DNA of 64,000 nucleotides from Maricaulis sp. (GCA_002692855.1 NZMJ01000046.1:129018-193017); one strand, 5' to 3'; numbered from the stretch's first letter, positions 17,949 to 27,647 are shown. Notes: generated from the letters alone by a model not told the origin. Translations and numbers: made by a program.

Positions 17949-19474
17949 CGCACACCTCCCGCAATCGCGGCATCGGCTGCCGCGCGGGCGAGCTCATAGA
18001 CCGGCGACAGGTCGAAGAAGAAGAACACGTTGGCGAAGGCCAGCACCCACATCGGTATGGCCATCAGCCAGGGCGCGCGGCTGGAGGCCACCTCGCCATG
18101 ATGGGCACGTGGCTGGCCGACCCAGATGGCTGCCAGCAGACGCGCGACATAAGCCAGCGCCAGCAGGGACGAGATGATCACCGCCGCAGCGGCCCACCAC
18201 CAGCCCTGCTCCAGGGCAGCACTGATCAGATACCATTTCGACCAGAAGCCGACCGTCATCGGGACACCGATCAGGCTGAGCGAGGCGACTGTGAAGGCGA
18301 CAGCGGTCGCGGGCATGGATCGCGCCATGCCGGACAAGTCGCTGATCTGGCGCACGCCGAAACGCAGAGCGAAAATGCCGAGCGCCATGAATAGCGCGCC
18401 CTTCATCATCGCATGGTTCAACAGGTGCAGCACACCCGCCGAGATGCCGGCCGCGGTCCCGATGCCCAGGCCCAGCATCATGTAGCCGACCTGCGCCACC
18501 GACGAGAAGGCCAGCAGCCGCCGGGCGTCATTCTGGAAGATGGCCTGGATCGAACCGACGATCATGCCGACCACGCCCAGCATCGCGAACACCCACAGGA
18601 AGGACACCTGGACGAAGGGGGCGTCGGACGGGAATATGTCGAAGACGAACCGGATCAGCGTGTAGAACGCCATCTTTGTGGCGGTCGACGCCAGGAAGAC
18701 CGTCACGAAATTGGGCGCAAACGCATAGGCGTTCGGCAGCCACAAATGCAGCGGGAACATTGCGGCCTTCAGGCCCAGCCCCACGATGATGAAGGCGAAC
18801 GCCGCCTGGACCACCCGGCTGTCCTGCAGCGCGGGCAGGCGGTCGGCGATATCGGCCATGTTCAGTGTTCCGGTCGCCATGTAGAGGAAGCCGACGCCGA
18901 TCACGAAGAAGGTCGCGCCGATCGTGCCGAGGATCAGGTAATTGTACGCCGCAGTCAGCGCCCGGCGGTCCCGCCCGGCACCCATACCGACCAGCGCATA
19001 GGTCGAGATCGAGGAAATCTCGAGGAAGACGAACAGGTTGAAGGCATCGCCCGTGCTCGTCGCGCCCATGAGGCCGGCAAAGCAGACGAGGAAGGCCGAG
19101 TAGAACAGCGACTGCTTGTTGGGTGCAATTTCGTCGGCGACGCTTGGCAAGGCATAGACCACGCCCAGCACGCCAAGGAAGGACACCAGCAGCAGCACTG
19201 CGGCATTCAGCGCGTCGACCCGGAATTCGATGCCGTGCGGCGGCTCCCAGCCGCCCATCGCATAGCTGACGACGCCGTTCTGGGCGACATCACCCGCCAC
19301 AGACAGGGACAGGATGGCGGCAGCCAGCGTACCGAGCAGCGCCACGATCCAGCCCAGCCGGCCCTGGGGCAGGATGGCGGCGACGGGCGCGAGTGTCAGC
19401 GGAATCGCCACGGCGAGCATGACGGCATGGTCCGCCAGAAGCGGCGGAAGGAATGAGTTCACGAAGTCGATCAC
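17945..19474 (-). CDS. mrpD: Na+/H+ antiporter subunit D (MrpD-like), paralog 1
   Basis: FNLFVFLEISSISTYALVGMG, GLGLKAAMFPLHLWLPNAYAFAPNFVTVFLASTATKMAFY; overlaps mrpC by 4 bp. Confidence 0.88.
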   Translation of the reverse strand: MIDFVNSFLPPLLADHAVMLAVAIPLTLAPVAAILPQGRLGWIVALLGTLAAAILSLSVAGDVAQNGVVSYAMGGWEPPHGIEFRVDALNAAVLLLVSFLGVLGVVYALPSVADEIAPNKQSLFYSAFLVCFAGLMGATSTGDAFNLFVFLEISSISTYALVGMGAGRDRRALTAAYNYLILGTIGATFFVIGVGFLYMATGTLNMADIADRLPALQDSRVVQAAFAFIIVGLGLKAAMFPLHLWLPNAYAFAPNFVTVFLASTATKMAFYTLIRFVFDIFPSDAPFVQVSFLWVFAMLGVVGMIVGSIQAIFQNDARRLLAFSSVAQVGYMMLGLGIGTAAGISAGVLHLLNHAMMKGALFMALGIFALRFGVRQISDLSGMARSMPATAVAFTVASLSLIGVPMTVGFWSKWYLISAALEQGWWWAAAAVIISSLLALAYVARLLAAIWVGQPRAHHGEVASSRAPWLMAIPMWVLAFANVFFFFDLSPVYELARAAADAAIAGGVR

Positions 19475-20073
19475 CGGCCGGCCTCCCCGGTGTCCATGGC
19501 ATAGTCGGCGCGGTTGATGGCCTCGTCCTCGATCGTGCCGTAGCTTTCGCGGATCCGGACAACCAGCGCCAGGCCGACGGCAAGCGTTGCCACGCCGACC
19601 ACGATCGCGGTCAGGATCAGGACGTGCGGAAGCGGATTGGAATAGATCACCTCGCCGAGCGCATCGGCACCATCGAGGACGGCGTGGTCCTGCGTGGTCA
19701 TCACCGGCTGCGTCGCCGCATCAGCGGCCTGCTCCAGCACGCTTTCAATGCCGTGCGCGGCGTCTTCAGCGCCGTGGGCTGCTTCCTCGGCACCATGCCC
19801 GGCCTGGACTGCGCCATGCGCCACGTCCCCGGCGGCGTGCGACCCCGGCTCGCTGCCATGCGCACCGTCATCTTCAGGAAGGATAGGCGGTTGGCCGCCG
19901 AAAACCTTGCCCATCGTGATGTAGAGCAGGAAGACCGACGTCTGGAACAATGACAGGCCGACCAGCCGCTTGACCAGGTTTCCGGTCGCGATCACGGCAT
20001 AAAGGCCGGTCATCATCAGCACGATGACGACGATGAAATTGAAGCGTTCGGCGAGCAGTTCGATCATCACCAT
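19471..20073 (-). CDS. mrpC: Na+/H+ antiporter subunit C (MrpC/NuoK-like) with His-rich loop insertion
   Basis: GLYAVIATGNLVKRLVGLSLFQTSVFLLYITMGK and SNPLPHVLILTAIVVGVATLAVGLALVVRI are MrpC-like; about 64 aa AHG-rich segment between TM2 and TM3. Confidence 0.85.
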   Translation of the reverse strand: MVMIELLAERFNFIVVIVLMMTGLYAVIATGNLVKRLVGLSLFQTSVFLLYITMGKVFGGQPPILPEDDGAHGSEPGSHAAGDVAHGAVQAGHGAEEAAHGAEDAAHGIESVLEQAADAATQPVMTTQDHAVLDGADALGEVIYSNPLPHVLILTAIVVGVATLAVGLALVVRIRESYGTIEDEAINRADYAMDTGEAGR

Positions 20074-20510
20074 TCCTCTTCCGGAATGTCCGGTGCCCGG
20101 CCCGCAAAAGCATAAAAAATCACGACCATGACGGAGAACACCGTGGTCAGAACACCCAGCTCGACGAGCAGAATTCCCAGGTGCTGGCCGGCGTGGTGCG
20201 TCGATTCCGGGTCGAGAATATCGTAGTCGAGGAAGTTCGCGCCCAGCATCCAGGTCGCAAATCCGGTCCCGGCATACAAAAGGACGCCGACCGCAGCGCC
20301 TGTGCGCACGAACCAGATCGGCACCGCTTCGCGCGCCGCATCCATCCCAAAGATCAAGGCATAAAGCACCACGGCCGCAGCAATGATCACACCAGCCTGG
20401 AAGCCGCCGCCCGGGCTATAATCCCCGTGGAAGTGTACGTAGAAACCGAAAATCACGATGATCGGGATCAGCAGCTTTGAAACGACGCGCAGAACGAGAT
20501 GCGGGTTCAT
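20067..20510 (-). CDS. mrpB: Na+/H+ antiporter subunit B (MnhB domain)
   Basis: FYVHFHGDYSPGGGFQAGVIIAAAVVLYALIFG is the MnhB signature. Confidence 0.9.
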   Translation of the reverse strand: MNPHLVLRVVSKLLIPIIVIFGFYVHFHGDYSPGGGFQAGVIIAAAVVLYALIFGMDAAREAVPIWFVRTGAAVGVLLYAGTGFATWMLGANFLDYDILDPESTHHAGQHLGILLVELGVLTTVFSVMVVIFYAFAGRAPDIPEEEW

Positions 20511-21073
20511 TCCTCGCCCTCCTTCTTCGGCTTGCGGCGGCCAAAACCAAGCAGCAGCATGACCCCCAGACCGGCTGCGAAGATCACGACGGTCTCACCC
20601 AGCGTGTCGAAGCCCCGATAGCTTGCCAGGACAGCCGTCACGACGTTCGGCACGGCGATTTCCTGTGGCGTTCGGATCAGGTAGTCGAAGCCGACATAGG
20701 CATTGGCGGGCGCACTCGCGTCGCCATAGCTCGGCATGTCCCCGATCGCGAAAAACAACGCAGCGCCAGTGGCCGCCACCACGATCAGCGCCGCCCAGTG
20801 CCGGCCGGCTTTCACCGGCTCGGCCTCGCGCGCCGTCAGCAGCATCGCAGCCAGCATCAGGACGGTGGAAATACCGGCGCCGACGGCCGCCTCGGTAAAC
20901 GCCACATCGACTGCGTCGAGCGACACGAACCAGGCCGCGGACACGAGGCTGTACACGCCCATCAGCATGACGGCAGCAAACAGATTGCGCAGGCGGACGA
21001 TGGCAAATCCCACCGCCAGCAGCATCGCCATCAGCGCGTAATCAAGCAGTTGGGTCCAGTCGAAACCGTCCAT
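20507..21073 (-). CDS. DUF4040/MbhD-like Mrp subunit (MrpA C-terminal-like module as a separate gene)
   Basis: FAIVRLRNLFAAVMLMGVYSLVSAAWFVSLDAVDVAFTEAAVGAGISTVLMLAAM, then a second TM block with FDTLGETVVIFAAGLGVMLLL. Confidence 0.82.
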   Translation of the reverse strand: MDGFDWTQLLDYALMAMLLAVGFAIVRLRNLFAAVMLMGVYSLVSAAWFVSLDAVDVAFTEAAVGAGISTVLMLAAMLLTAREAEPVKAGRHWAALIVVAATGAALFFAIGDMPSYGDASAPANAYVGFDYLIRTPQEIAVPNVVTAVLASYRGFDTLGETVVIFAAGLGVMLLLGFGRRKPKKEGEE

Positions 21074-21435
21074 CAGACCTCTCCCTCACGCTCGCGCGGG
21101 TGCTTGGGATGATGGCGCGACAGGAGCGGCTTCTCGCCAGCGCGGTGCGCCGCGTTCGCCACGGCATGCGTTGCAGTGGGGCTGGTCAGGAACAGGAGGA
21201 AACCGACAAGCAGGAGCTTGGCCGCCAGCAGCGTGAAACCCGCCTGCAGGATCAGGGAAAACACGATAAGTTCGGCGCCCAGCGTGTCGGTCACGCCCGC
21301 GGCGTGCATGCGCGTGAAAAAGTCGGGCAGGCGCAGGACGCCCAGCGCCCCGGCCAGAACAAAGACAAGACCGGTCGCCATCAGGGCGATGCTGGCAATG
21401 TCGCGCACGAGGATGAGGCCGTCGGTCAGGGTCAT
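21073..21435 (-). CDS. mrpG: Na+/H+ antiporter subunit G
   Basis: GALGVLRLPDFFTRMHAAGVTDTLGAELIVFSLILQAG. Confidence 0.93.
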   Translation of the reverse strand: MTLTDGLILVRDIASIALMATGLVFVLAGALGVLRLPDFFTRMHAAGVTDTLGAELIVFSLILQAGFTLLAAKLLLVGFLLFLTSPTATHAVANAAHRAGEKPLLSRHHPKHPREREGEV

Positions 21436-21749
21436 TCGTCGTCTCCCCCGATGGCGCGGCGCAGGGACATTTGCGCCAGGGCGATTTCCAGCGACCGGTA
21501 GCGGAAGAATTTGAGGATCGCGATCGTCGCGATGAAGTTGATCAGCGCATAAAGCAGCGCGATATCGACGCCATCGCTTCGCCCGACCATCAGGCTGAAA
21601 ATCAGCAGCAGGAGCACGGTCTTCGTGCCGAAGCTGTTCGCCGCGAGCACGCGGTCATAGAGTGTCGGCCCGACGAAGAGGCGCGCCAGCATTAACGCCA
21701 TCGCGCCGGCCATGCAAAGAGCGGCCGCCAGATTGATCCAGACCATCAT
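21432..21749 (-). CDS. mrpF: Na+/H+ antiporter subunit F
   Basis: LFVGPTLYDRVLAANSFGTKTVLLLLIF...DIALLYALINFIATIAILKFF. Confidence 0.92.
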   Translation of the reverse strand: MMVWINLAAALCMAGAMALMLARLFVGPTLYDRVLAANSFGTKTVLLLLIFSLMVGRSDGVDIALLYALINFIATIAILKFFRYRSLEIALAQMSLRRAIGGDDE

Positions 21750-22234
21750 GATTTCGCTCTCCGCCCGTCAGTGGCCCGGTCGGCGCGTGCATTCATTTCG
21801 GCGAATCCGTCCGCGCCGGTGAAGTCGGGGGTCAGGGCATGAACGAGGAAAGCGTCTTCCTCGACCTCCACCGTCACCGTGCCCGGTGTCAGCGTGATCG
21901 AATTGGCGAACACACAGCGGCTGAGATCGGATTCGGCATCGACGGGCACCCGGACCAGGCGCGGCGTGATGTCGATGGAGGGATTCAGCGCTGCCTTCAG
22001 CACGGCGACATTGGACTTGGCGATCTCTCCGCCGAGCCAGCCATAGAAGGGAATCAGCATCGGCAGACGGAAGAAGGGAACGGTCTCGCGGTCGATGATC
22101 CGCATCCGGATCGACAAGAGGAGCGTCACCACCACGCTCGCGCCGCCCAGGGCGAGCAGCAGGGTCTTGTCATAGCCCGATAACACCCACCAGATGACGG
22201 CGAGAATGACGGCCAGTCCGGCGCCGTAAATCAT
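21746..22234 (-). CDS. mrpE: Na+/H+ antiporter subunit E
   Basis: FANSITLTPGTVTVEVEEDAFLVHALT signature; start at MIYGAGLAV. Confidence 0.92.
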   Translation of the reverse strand: MIYGAGLAVILAVIWWVLSGYDKTLLLALGGASVVVTLLLSIRMRIIDRETVPFFRLPMLIPFYGWLGGEIAKSNVAVLKAALNPSIDITPRLVRVPVDAESDLSRCVFANSITLTPGTVTVEVEEDAFLVHALTPDFTGADGFAEMNARADRATDGRRAKS

Positions 22235-22363
22235 GCGGTCTCCCCTCAACGATCCCGTCCGGAAACCGGAACGATTGAGGCGGTATTTAACGGTGGGGGC
22301 CGCGCTTGACCAGCATTGGAGCAACAAAACCCGTGGACAGCTGCAGTTCGTCAGACCCGAGCG

Positions 22364-23467
22364 TCAGCCCTGCTGGTTCCGCTTGCCCAGATTGGCCCAG
22401 TCCCAATAGCGCAAAATGGTCTGGGCACGTTCGACCGACAGGCTGTCGTGTACGATCATGCCTTCGGCAAATGCCGGCGCTGTTTCGGGCCTTCCCAGGG
22501 CACGCCACAGCTGGACGAGGCACTCACGGTCCGCACCGGTTGCCTTGACCAGAACAGCCAGCGGCTCGCCGCCCGGATCGTCGAACATGCGCGCCAGCAA
22601 GGGCCGGCTGATGCTGGCAATCTGGCTCGCGGCTTCGATGAGATCCGGCGTCGCGCCCTCACGGGCCATCGTTTCGAACACCTTCTCCAGCGTCCCGTAG
22701 GCGCTTTTCGCCATCGCGTTTCGATCACGCTGGCGCCGGTCGACGAAGACCAGGGCACGCGACACCAGCGGATCGGGTTCTGCCTCATGGGCCGCCATCG
22801 CGAAGACATCATCGACCGCCTCGATCATCAACGTCCGGTCAACGCCGAAGCGCTCCAGGATCGACAGGCGGTCCTTGTGCGGGGCGGACCAGAACAGCCG
22901 CATGGCCGCGCGCGGACGCAGTTCGGCGCGCTTCATGATGAGAGGAACGAAACTCGCCTCGTCTGACGCGGTAGTAACCAGATGATCGAGCGTCGGCGGT
23001 GCGATATGCGCCCCTGCATTGCGCAGGACCGCCGTCACCACGTTGAATTCGCCGTCCTTGATCAGTGACGCTGTGACGACTTCGGAAACGCGATCCCGCT
23101 TGGCTATGGCGATTCGATGTTCCAGCTGACCCGCGCGGATCACCTCCAGCAGGTCGAAATCCGTCAGCGTTTGAGAGCGTTCCAGGATCGGCTCCGCGAC
23201 CTCGAACGTGTCGATCGCCAGCGACCGGACCAGTCCCGACGGTGCGTCGAGGATATCCGCCAGCCGCAACGCGACCCGGCGGCGCAGGCTGACATCGCTG
23301 AACCGCAGGATCTCGTGCAGCAGATCGCCGACGATCCAGCGCTCCTGCGGACCGATCCGGCTCGATGGCAGGCATACGATATCGGCCAGACGCCGCGCCA
23401 GGATGGTGCGGGTGCGTCCGGGAAGCGCCTGCTGCGGCTGAAGGTCGAGCGGTTCTACATAAGCCAT
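22364..23467 (-). CDS. DUF2336 domain-containing protein (second in window)
   Basis: RRVALRLADILDAPSGLVRSLAIDTFEVAEPILERSQTLTDFDLLEVI; parallels 2494..3576 (ISR... APILQKSNALNENDLVALA). Confidence 0.72.
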   Translation of the reverse strand: MAYVEPLDLQPQQALPGRTRTILARRLADIVCLPSSRIGPQERWIVGDLLHEILRFSDVSLRRRVALRLADILDAPSGLVRSLAIDTFEVAEPILERSQTLTDFDLLEVIRAGQLEHRIAIAKRDRVSEVVTASLIKDGEFNVVTAVLRNAGAHIAPPTLDHLVTTASDEASFVPLIMKRAELRPRAAMRLFWSAPHKDRLSILERFGVDRTLMIEAVDDVFAMAAHEAEPDPLVSRALVFVDRRQRDRNAMAKSAYGTLEKVFETMAREGATPDLIEAASQIASISRPLLARMFDDPGGEPLAVLVKATGADRECLVQLWRALGRPETAPAFAEGMIVHDSLSVERAQTILRYWDWANLGKRNQQG

Positions 23468-23607
23468 GTTGAGTCCGAAAATCCGGTCTGTGATTGTCGC
23501 GCCCGTGCGTTAATGAAGCGTGGCGTTCGCACGCGCCGCGTCACCGCCTTGCGATACGCCCCTGCTCGCCGCAGTCTGCGACTTCCGCCGTGACGTGCCG
23601 GGGCACA

Positions 23608-24849
23608 ATGATCACCTCATCCAATGCCAGACCCTTTGCGGCTTATCTGCTGATCGTCATCGGCTGGTTTTTCAGCTTTGGCCTGCAAACCACGCTCTAC
23701 CCCGGCGTTGTCTATTTCACCCTGGGGGAAAGCCCTGAACGTCTCGGGCTAGCCCAGATGGCGTTGACCCTGCCGATGCTGATCCTCCTGCCGGCAGCGG
23801 GGGTGCTGGCTGAACGGCGCGGACGACGGAAATTGCTGCTAATTTTTTATGCGCTTGCCACCGCCGCAGCGCTGGCTTTGTCGCTGCTGCTGGCGACCGG
23901 CTCGCTGTCCTATCCGATCCTGATCATCTACGCCCTCAGCGTGGGATCGTTCGGCGCATTCGTGCTTCCGGCGCGCGATTCATCCATCAATCCTGTGGTC
24001 GAGATGGCCAATCGCACCGGTCACCCGATCACACTCCAGAAAGCAGTCATCCTGACTACAATCGCCCAGTTCGGCGCCCAGATTGCCGGCATGGCGGCTG
24101 GCTATGCCACCCGCTGGACCGGGCCGGCGATCATGTTCGCGGTGCAGGCGGGCGGCTTTGCGCTCGGGACCACCGCAGCGCTCTGGCTTCCGCGTCTGCG
24201 GACGCTGCGCCATGACAAGCCGCATGCGGTTCAGGATCTGGTCGACGGCATGCGCACCGTTTTCACGTCGCCGATACTGGGGCCGATGACATGGCTGATG
24301 ATCGCGGTCGGCTTTTTTGTGGTCGGCGGCGGCTTCTTTGTCATCATTCCGGTGCTTGTCCGCGACATCTATGGCGGTGGCTATTCGGAATTGTCGAGCT
24401 TGCTAGTCGTCTTCTGGATCGGAGCGCTTCTGGCCAATCTGGTGCTGGCGCGGTTCGGTTCGATCGAACGGCCGGGACGGGTGATCATCTTCGCCCAGGT
24501 TGTCACAGTGCTCAGCCTGGGCCTGTTGGCCCTGCCCATCCCATTCCCCGGCCTCTACCTGCTGGACCTCGGCTGGGGTCTCGGCGCCGGAGTCGCGATC
24601 TCTCTGAGCCGCGCCGTCGTGCAGGAAAACGCCCCGTCGGACATGGTTGCGCGCGTCATGTCCGTCTATCAGCTGGGGCTGTTTGGCGGCATGCCACTGG
24701 GCGCCGCCTTGATGGGGTTCATCGTCGCCGCGCTCGGACCGCGCGAGTCGGCTCTGATCCCGATGGCCGGTCTCGGACTTTTCCTGATCTGGCTGGCTGT
24801 CGCCACCCCCATGTTGAAAGTTCGAAGGGATGCAAAAGCGCGCTCCTGA
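23608..24849 (+). CDS. MFS transporter
   Basis: 12-TM pattern, AAGVLAERRGRRKLLLIFYAL loop motif; start at MITSSNARPF. Confidence 0.88.
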   Translation: MITSSNARPFAAYLLIVIGWFFSFGLQTTLYPGVVYFTLGESPERLGLAQMALTLPMLILLPAAGVLAERRGRRKLLLIFYALATAAALALSLLLATGSLSYPILIIYALSVGSFGAFVLPARDSSINPVVEMANRTGHPITLQKAVILTTIAQFGAQIAGMAAGYATRWTGPAIMFAVQAGGFALGTTAALWLPRLRTLRHDKPHAVQDLVDGMRTVFTSPILGPMTWLMIAVGFFVVGGGFFVIIPVLVRDIYGGGYSELSSLLVVFWIGALLANLVLARFGSIERPGRVIIFAQVVTVLSLGLLALPIPFPGLYLLDLGWGLGAGVAISLSRAVVQENAPSDMVARVMSVYQLGLFGGMPLGAALMGFIVAALGPRESALIPMAGLGLFLIWLAVATPMLKVRRDAKARS

Positions 24850-24889
24850 CCCTATCTGGTCAATGGACACCTAGCCCCGGAGACACGCC

Positions 24890-25297
24890 ATGCCCCGTTT
24901 GACCGAAGACGAAATCAGGACGCTGCGCGCCCGGCTGAACCCCGACGAGGACCGGATCGCATTCGGCGAAGGCACCGAGCCGCCCCATTCGCACCCGTTG
25001 AACGTGGAAAAGCGCGACGGCGAGTTTCAGTGCCGGGTCTGCGGCAACGGCCTGTTCAAGTCCGGCACGAAATACGATTCCGGATCGGGTTGGCCGTCCT
25101 TCTACGAGGCGCTCGACCCCGCCGCGGTCGAGACCAAGATGGACTTCAAGCTGTTCGCCCCGCGCAAGGAGATTCATTGCGCCAATTGCGGCGCCCATCT
25201 CGGCCATGTTTTCGACGACGGCCCCCAGCCCACCGGCCAGCGCTTTTGCGTCAATGGTACGGTGCTGGACTTCAAGCCCGCAGGCGGCGACAACTGA
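24890..25297 (+). CDS. msrB: Peptide-methionine (R)-S-oxide reductase
   Basis: CRVCGNGLF, SGSGWPSFYEAL, CANCGAHLGHVFDDGPQPTGQRFCVNG. Confidence 0.95.
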   Translation: MPRLTEDEIRTLRARLNPDEDRIAFGEGTEPPHSHPLNVEKRDGEFQCRVCGNGLFKSGTKYDSGSGWPSFYEALDPAAVETKMDFKLFAPRKEIHCANCGAHLGHVFDDGPQPTGQRFCVNGTVLDFKPAGGDN

Positions 25298-25327
25298 CCG
25301 CGAATCTGCTTGGGGAGACACAGATAC

Positions 25328-27625
25328 ATGACCAATTACCGCGTTGCGGCCCGCCGCCTTGGCATTCTTGCCTCGGCCGTCGCCGCCGCTCTGACTGTTG
25401 CCGCGTGCGGCGAGGAGACCACGATGAGTCAGCAACAGGCCGCCACGGCCGACACCGGGGCGGACACCGCCTCGACCGACCTGATTGCACGGGCCCGCGA
25501 GATCGAGGCGCCGGTCGCCGAGCAGCGCCCTGTCGAGATCGAACAACTCGGCCGCACCCGTACCGACGAGTATAGCTGGCTGCGCGACGACAACTGGCAG
25601 GAGGTGATGCGCGACCCGTCCGTACTGCGTCAGGACATCCGCGACCATCTCGACGCCGAGAACGACTATTTTAACGCCGTGATGGAGCCGACCGAAGCGC
25701 TTCAGGAACGCCTCTATCAGGAGATGCGCGGCCGTATCCGCGAGGATGATTCCTCGGTTCCCGATGCCGATGGTGACTATGAATACTTCACCCGCTACCG
25801 CGAAGGCGGCCAATACCCCGTCTATGCCCGCCGTCCGATCGATCCCGAAACGCGCGAGCCGCTGGGCGAGGAAGAAATCGTCCTCGATGGCGACGCCCTC
25901 GCTGAAGGCATCGAGTATCTCGACTTCGGCGATGTCGAGCATTCGCCCGACCATCGCTGGCTCGCCTACGGTGTCGATACGCGCGGTTCGGAATTCTACG
26001 AGGTGCGCATCGTTGACCTCGCCTCGGGCGAGATCGTCGCCACGCTGACCGACGAAAGCACCGGCGACTTCGTCTGGGCCAATGATTCACAAACGCTGTT
26101 CTGGGTCTGGCGGGACGACAACGGCCGCTCCAAGCGCGTCTACCGCCAGATTCGCGGCGAGGACGCCTCGACGCTCGTTTATGAGGAGCCGGATGACGGC
26201 TTCTTCGTGAATGTCGGCAAGACAGATGGCGACAGCTTCGTGGTCATCAACACGTCAGGCCACACCACGTCCGAAGTGCGCCTGATCGACGCCAATGCGC
26301 CGACGGCAGACGCCATCCTGGTTTCCGAACGCGAAGTCGATGTCCAGTATTCCCTGACCGAAGCCGGCGGGCAGTTCTTCATCCTGACGAATGCCAACGG
26401 CGCGGTTGACTTCAAGGTCATGGCCGCCCCGCTCGACGCACCTCAGCGCGCCAACTGGGAAGAAGTGATCGCCCACCGTCCCGGCGTTCTCGTCACCGGC
26501 CTGATGGGTTTCCGCAACTGGCTGGTCCGGATCGAGCGTGAAAACGCCCTGCCCCGGATCGTCGTGCGCAACCTTGAGTCCGGCGAGGAACACGACATTG
26601 CCTTCGAGGAAGAGGCCTATTCGCTCGGCATCGACAGTGGCTACGAATACGTCACCGACATGATGCGCTTCTCCTACGAGTCGCCCACGACGCCGGAAGA
26701 GACCTACGACTACGACATGTCGACGCGCGAGCGCACGCTACGCAAGCGTCAGGACATCCCCTCCGGTCACGATCCGTCGGCCTATGTCGTGCGGCGCATC
26801 ATGGCGACCGGCCATGACGGGGTGCAGATCCCGGTGACGGTCCTTTACCGCGAGGGTACGCCGCTCGACGGCTCCGCGCCGCTGATGCTCTATGGCTATG
26901 GCAGCTACGGGATCACCATTCCCGCAGCCTTCCGCGTCACACCGCTGTCGCTGGTGGATCGGGGCATGATCTATGCGGTCGCGCACATCCGGGGCGGCAT
27001 GGCCAACGGGTATCAGTGGTATCTCGACGGCAAGCTGGAAGGAAAGATCAACACCTTCCGCGACTTCCTGTCGGCGGGTAACGCGCTGGTCGAGGACGGC
27101 TTCACCACGCGCGGCAATATCGTCGCCTATGGCGGTTCTGCGGGCGGCTTGCTCGTGGGCGCGGCCATCAACATGGAGCCCGACCTGTTCGCTGGTGCGA
27201 TCGCGGCAGTGCCCTTCGTCGACGTGCTCAACACCATGAGCGACGAATCCCTGCCGCTGACGCCGCCGGAATGGCCCGAATGGGGCAATCCGCTAACCAG
27301 CGAAACCGACTACGACACCATCCTGGCCTACAGCCCCTACGATCAGGTAACGGCCCAGGATTATCCCCATCTGCTGGCAACGGCCGGTCTGACCGACCCG
27401 CGCGTGACGTATTGGGAGCCGGCCAAGTGGACGGCACGCCTGCGCGCCACCCGCACCGATGACGGCCTGACCCTGATGCGCACCAATATGGGCGCGGGTC
27501 ATGGCGGCGCGTCGGGTCGTTTCGACAGCCTGCGTGAAACGGCGATGAACTACGCCTTCGCGCTGATGGTCACTGGCCTGGCCGACGAGGAAGTCCACCA
27601 GCTGGAACTCGTCGAACAGGAATAG
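25328..27625 (+). CDS. S9 family peptidase (prolyl oligopeptidase/oligopeptidase B-like), lipoprotein-like N-terminus
   Basis: AACGEE lipobox-like; RTRTDEYSWLRDDNWQEVMRDPSVL; catalytic GGSAGGLL; MGAGHGGASGRF. Confidence 0.92.
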   Translation: MTNYRVAARRLGILASAVAAALTVAACGEETTMSQQQAATADTGADTASTDLIARAREIEAPVAEQRPVEIEQLGRTRTDEYSWLRDDNWQEVMRDPSVLRQDIRDHLDAENDYFNAVMEPTEALQERLYQEMRGRIREDDSSVPDADGDYEYFTRYREGGQYPVYARRPIDPETREPLGEEEIVLDGDALAEGIEYLDFGDVEHSPDHRWLAYGVDTRGSEFYEVRIVDLASGEIVATLTDESTGDFVWANDSQTLFWVWRDDNGRSKRVYRQIRGEDASTLVYEEPDDGFFVNVGKTDGDSFVVINTSGHTTSEVRLIDANAPTADAILVSEREVDVQYSLTEAGGQFFILTNANGAVDFKVMAAPLDAPQRANWEEVIAHRPGVLVTGLMGFRNWLVRIERENALPRIVVRNLESGEEHDIAFEEEAYSLGIDSGYEYVTDMMRFSYESPTTPEETYDYDMSTRERTLRKRQDIPSGHDPSAYVVRRIMATGHDGVQIPVTVLYREGTPLDGSAPLMLYGYGSYGITIPAAFRVTPLSLVDRGMIYAVAHIRGGMANGYQWYLDGKLEGKINTFRDFLSAGNALVEDGFTTRGNIVAYGGSAGGLLVGAAINMEPDLFAGAIAAVPFVDVLNTMSDESLPLTPPEWPEWGNPLTSETDYDTILAYSPYDQVTAQDYPHLLATAGLTDPRVTYWEPAKWTARLRATRTDDGLTLMRTNMGAGHGGASGRFDSLRETAMNYAFALMVTGLADEEVHQLELVEQE

Positions 27626-27647
27626 GCTGAAACTCAGCCTGGACGAC

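Noticed and set aside
24860-25954. 364-aa minus-strand ORF over msrB and the S9 peptidase start
   Set aside because: Spans two well-supported plus-strand genes; no recognisable domain.
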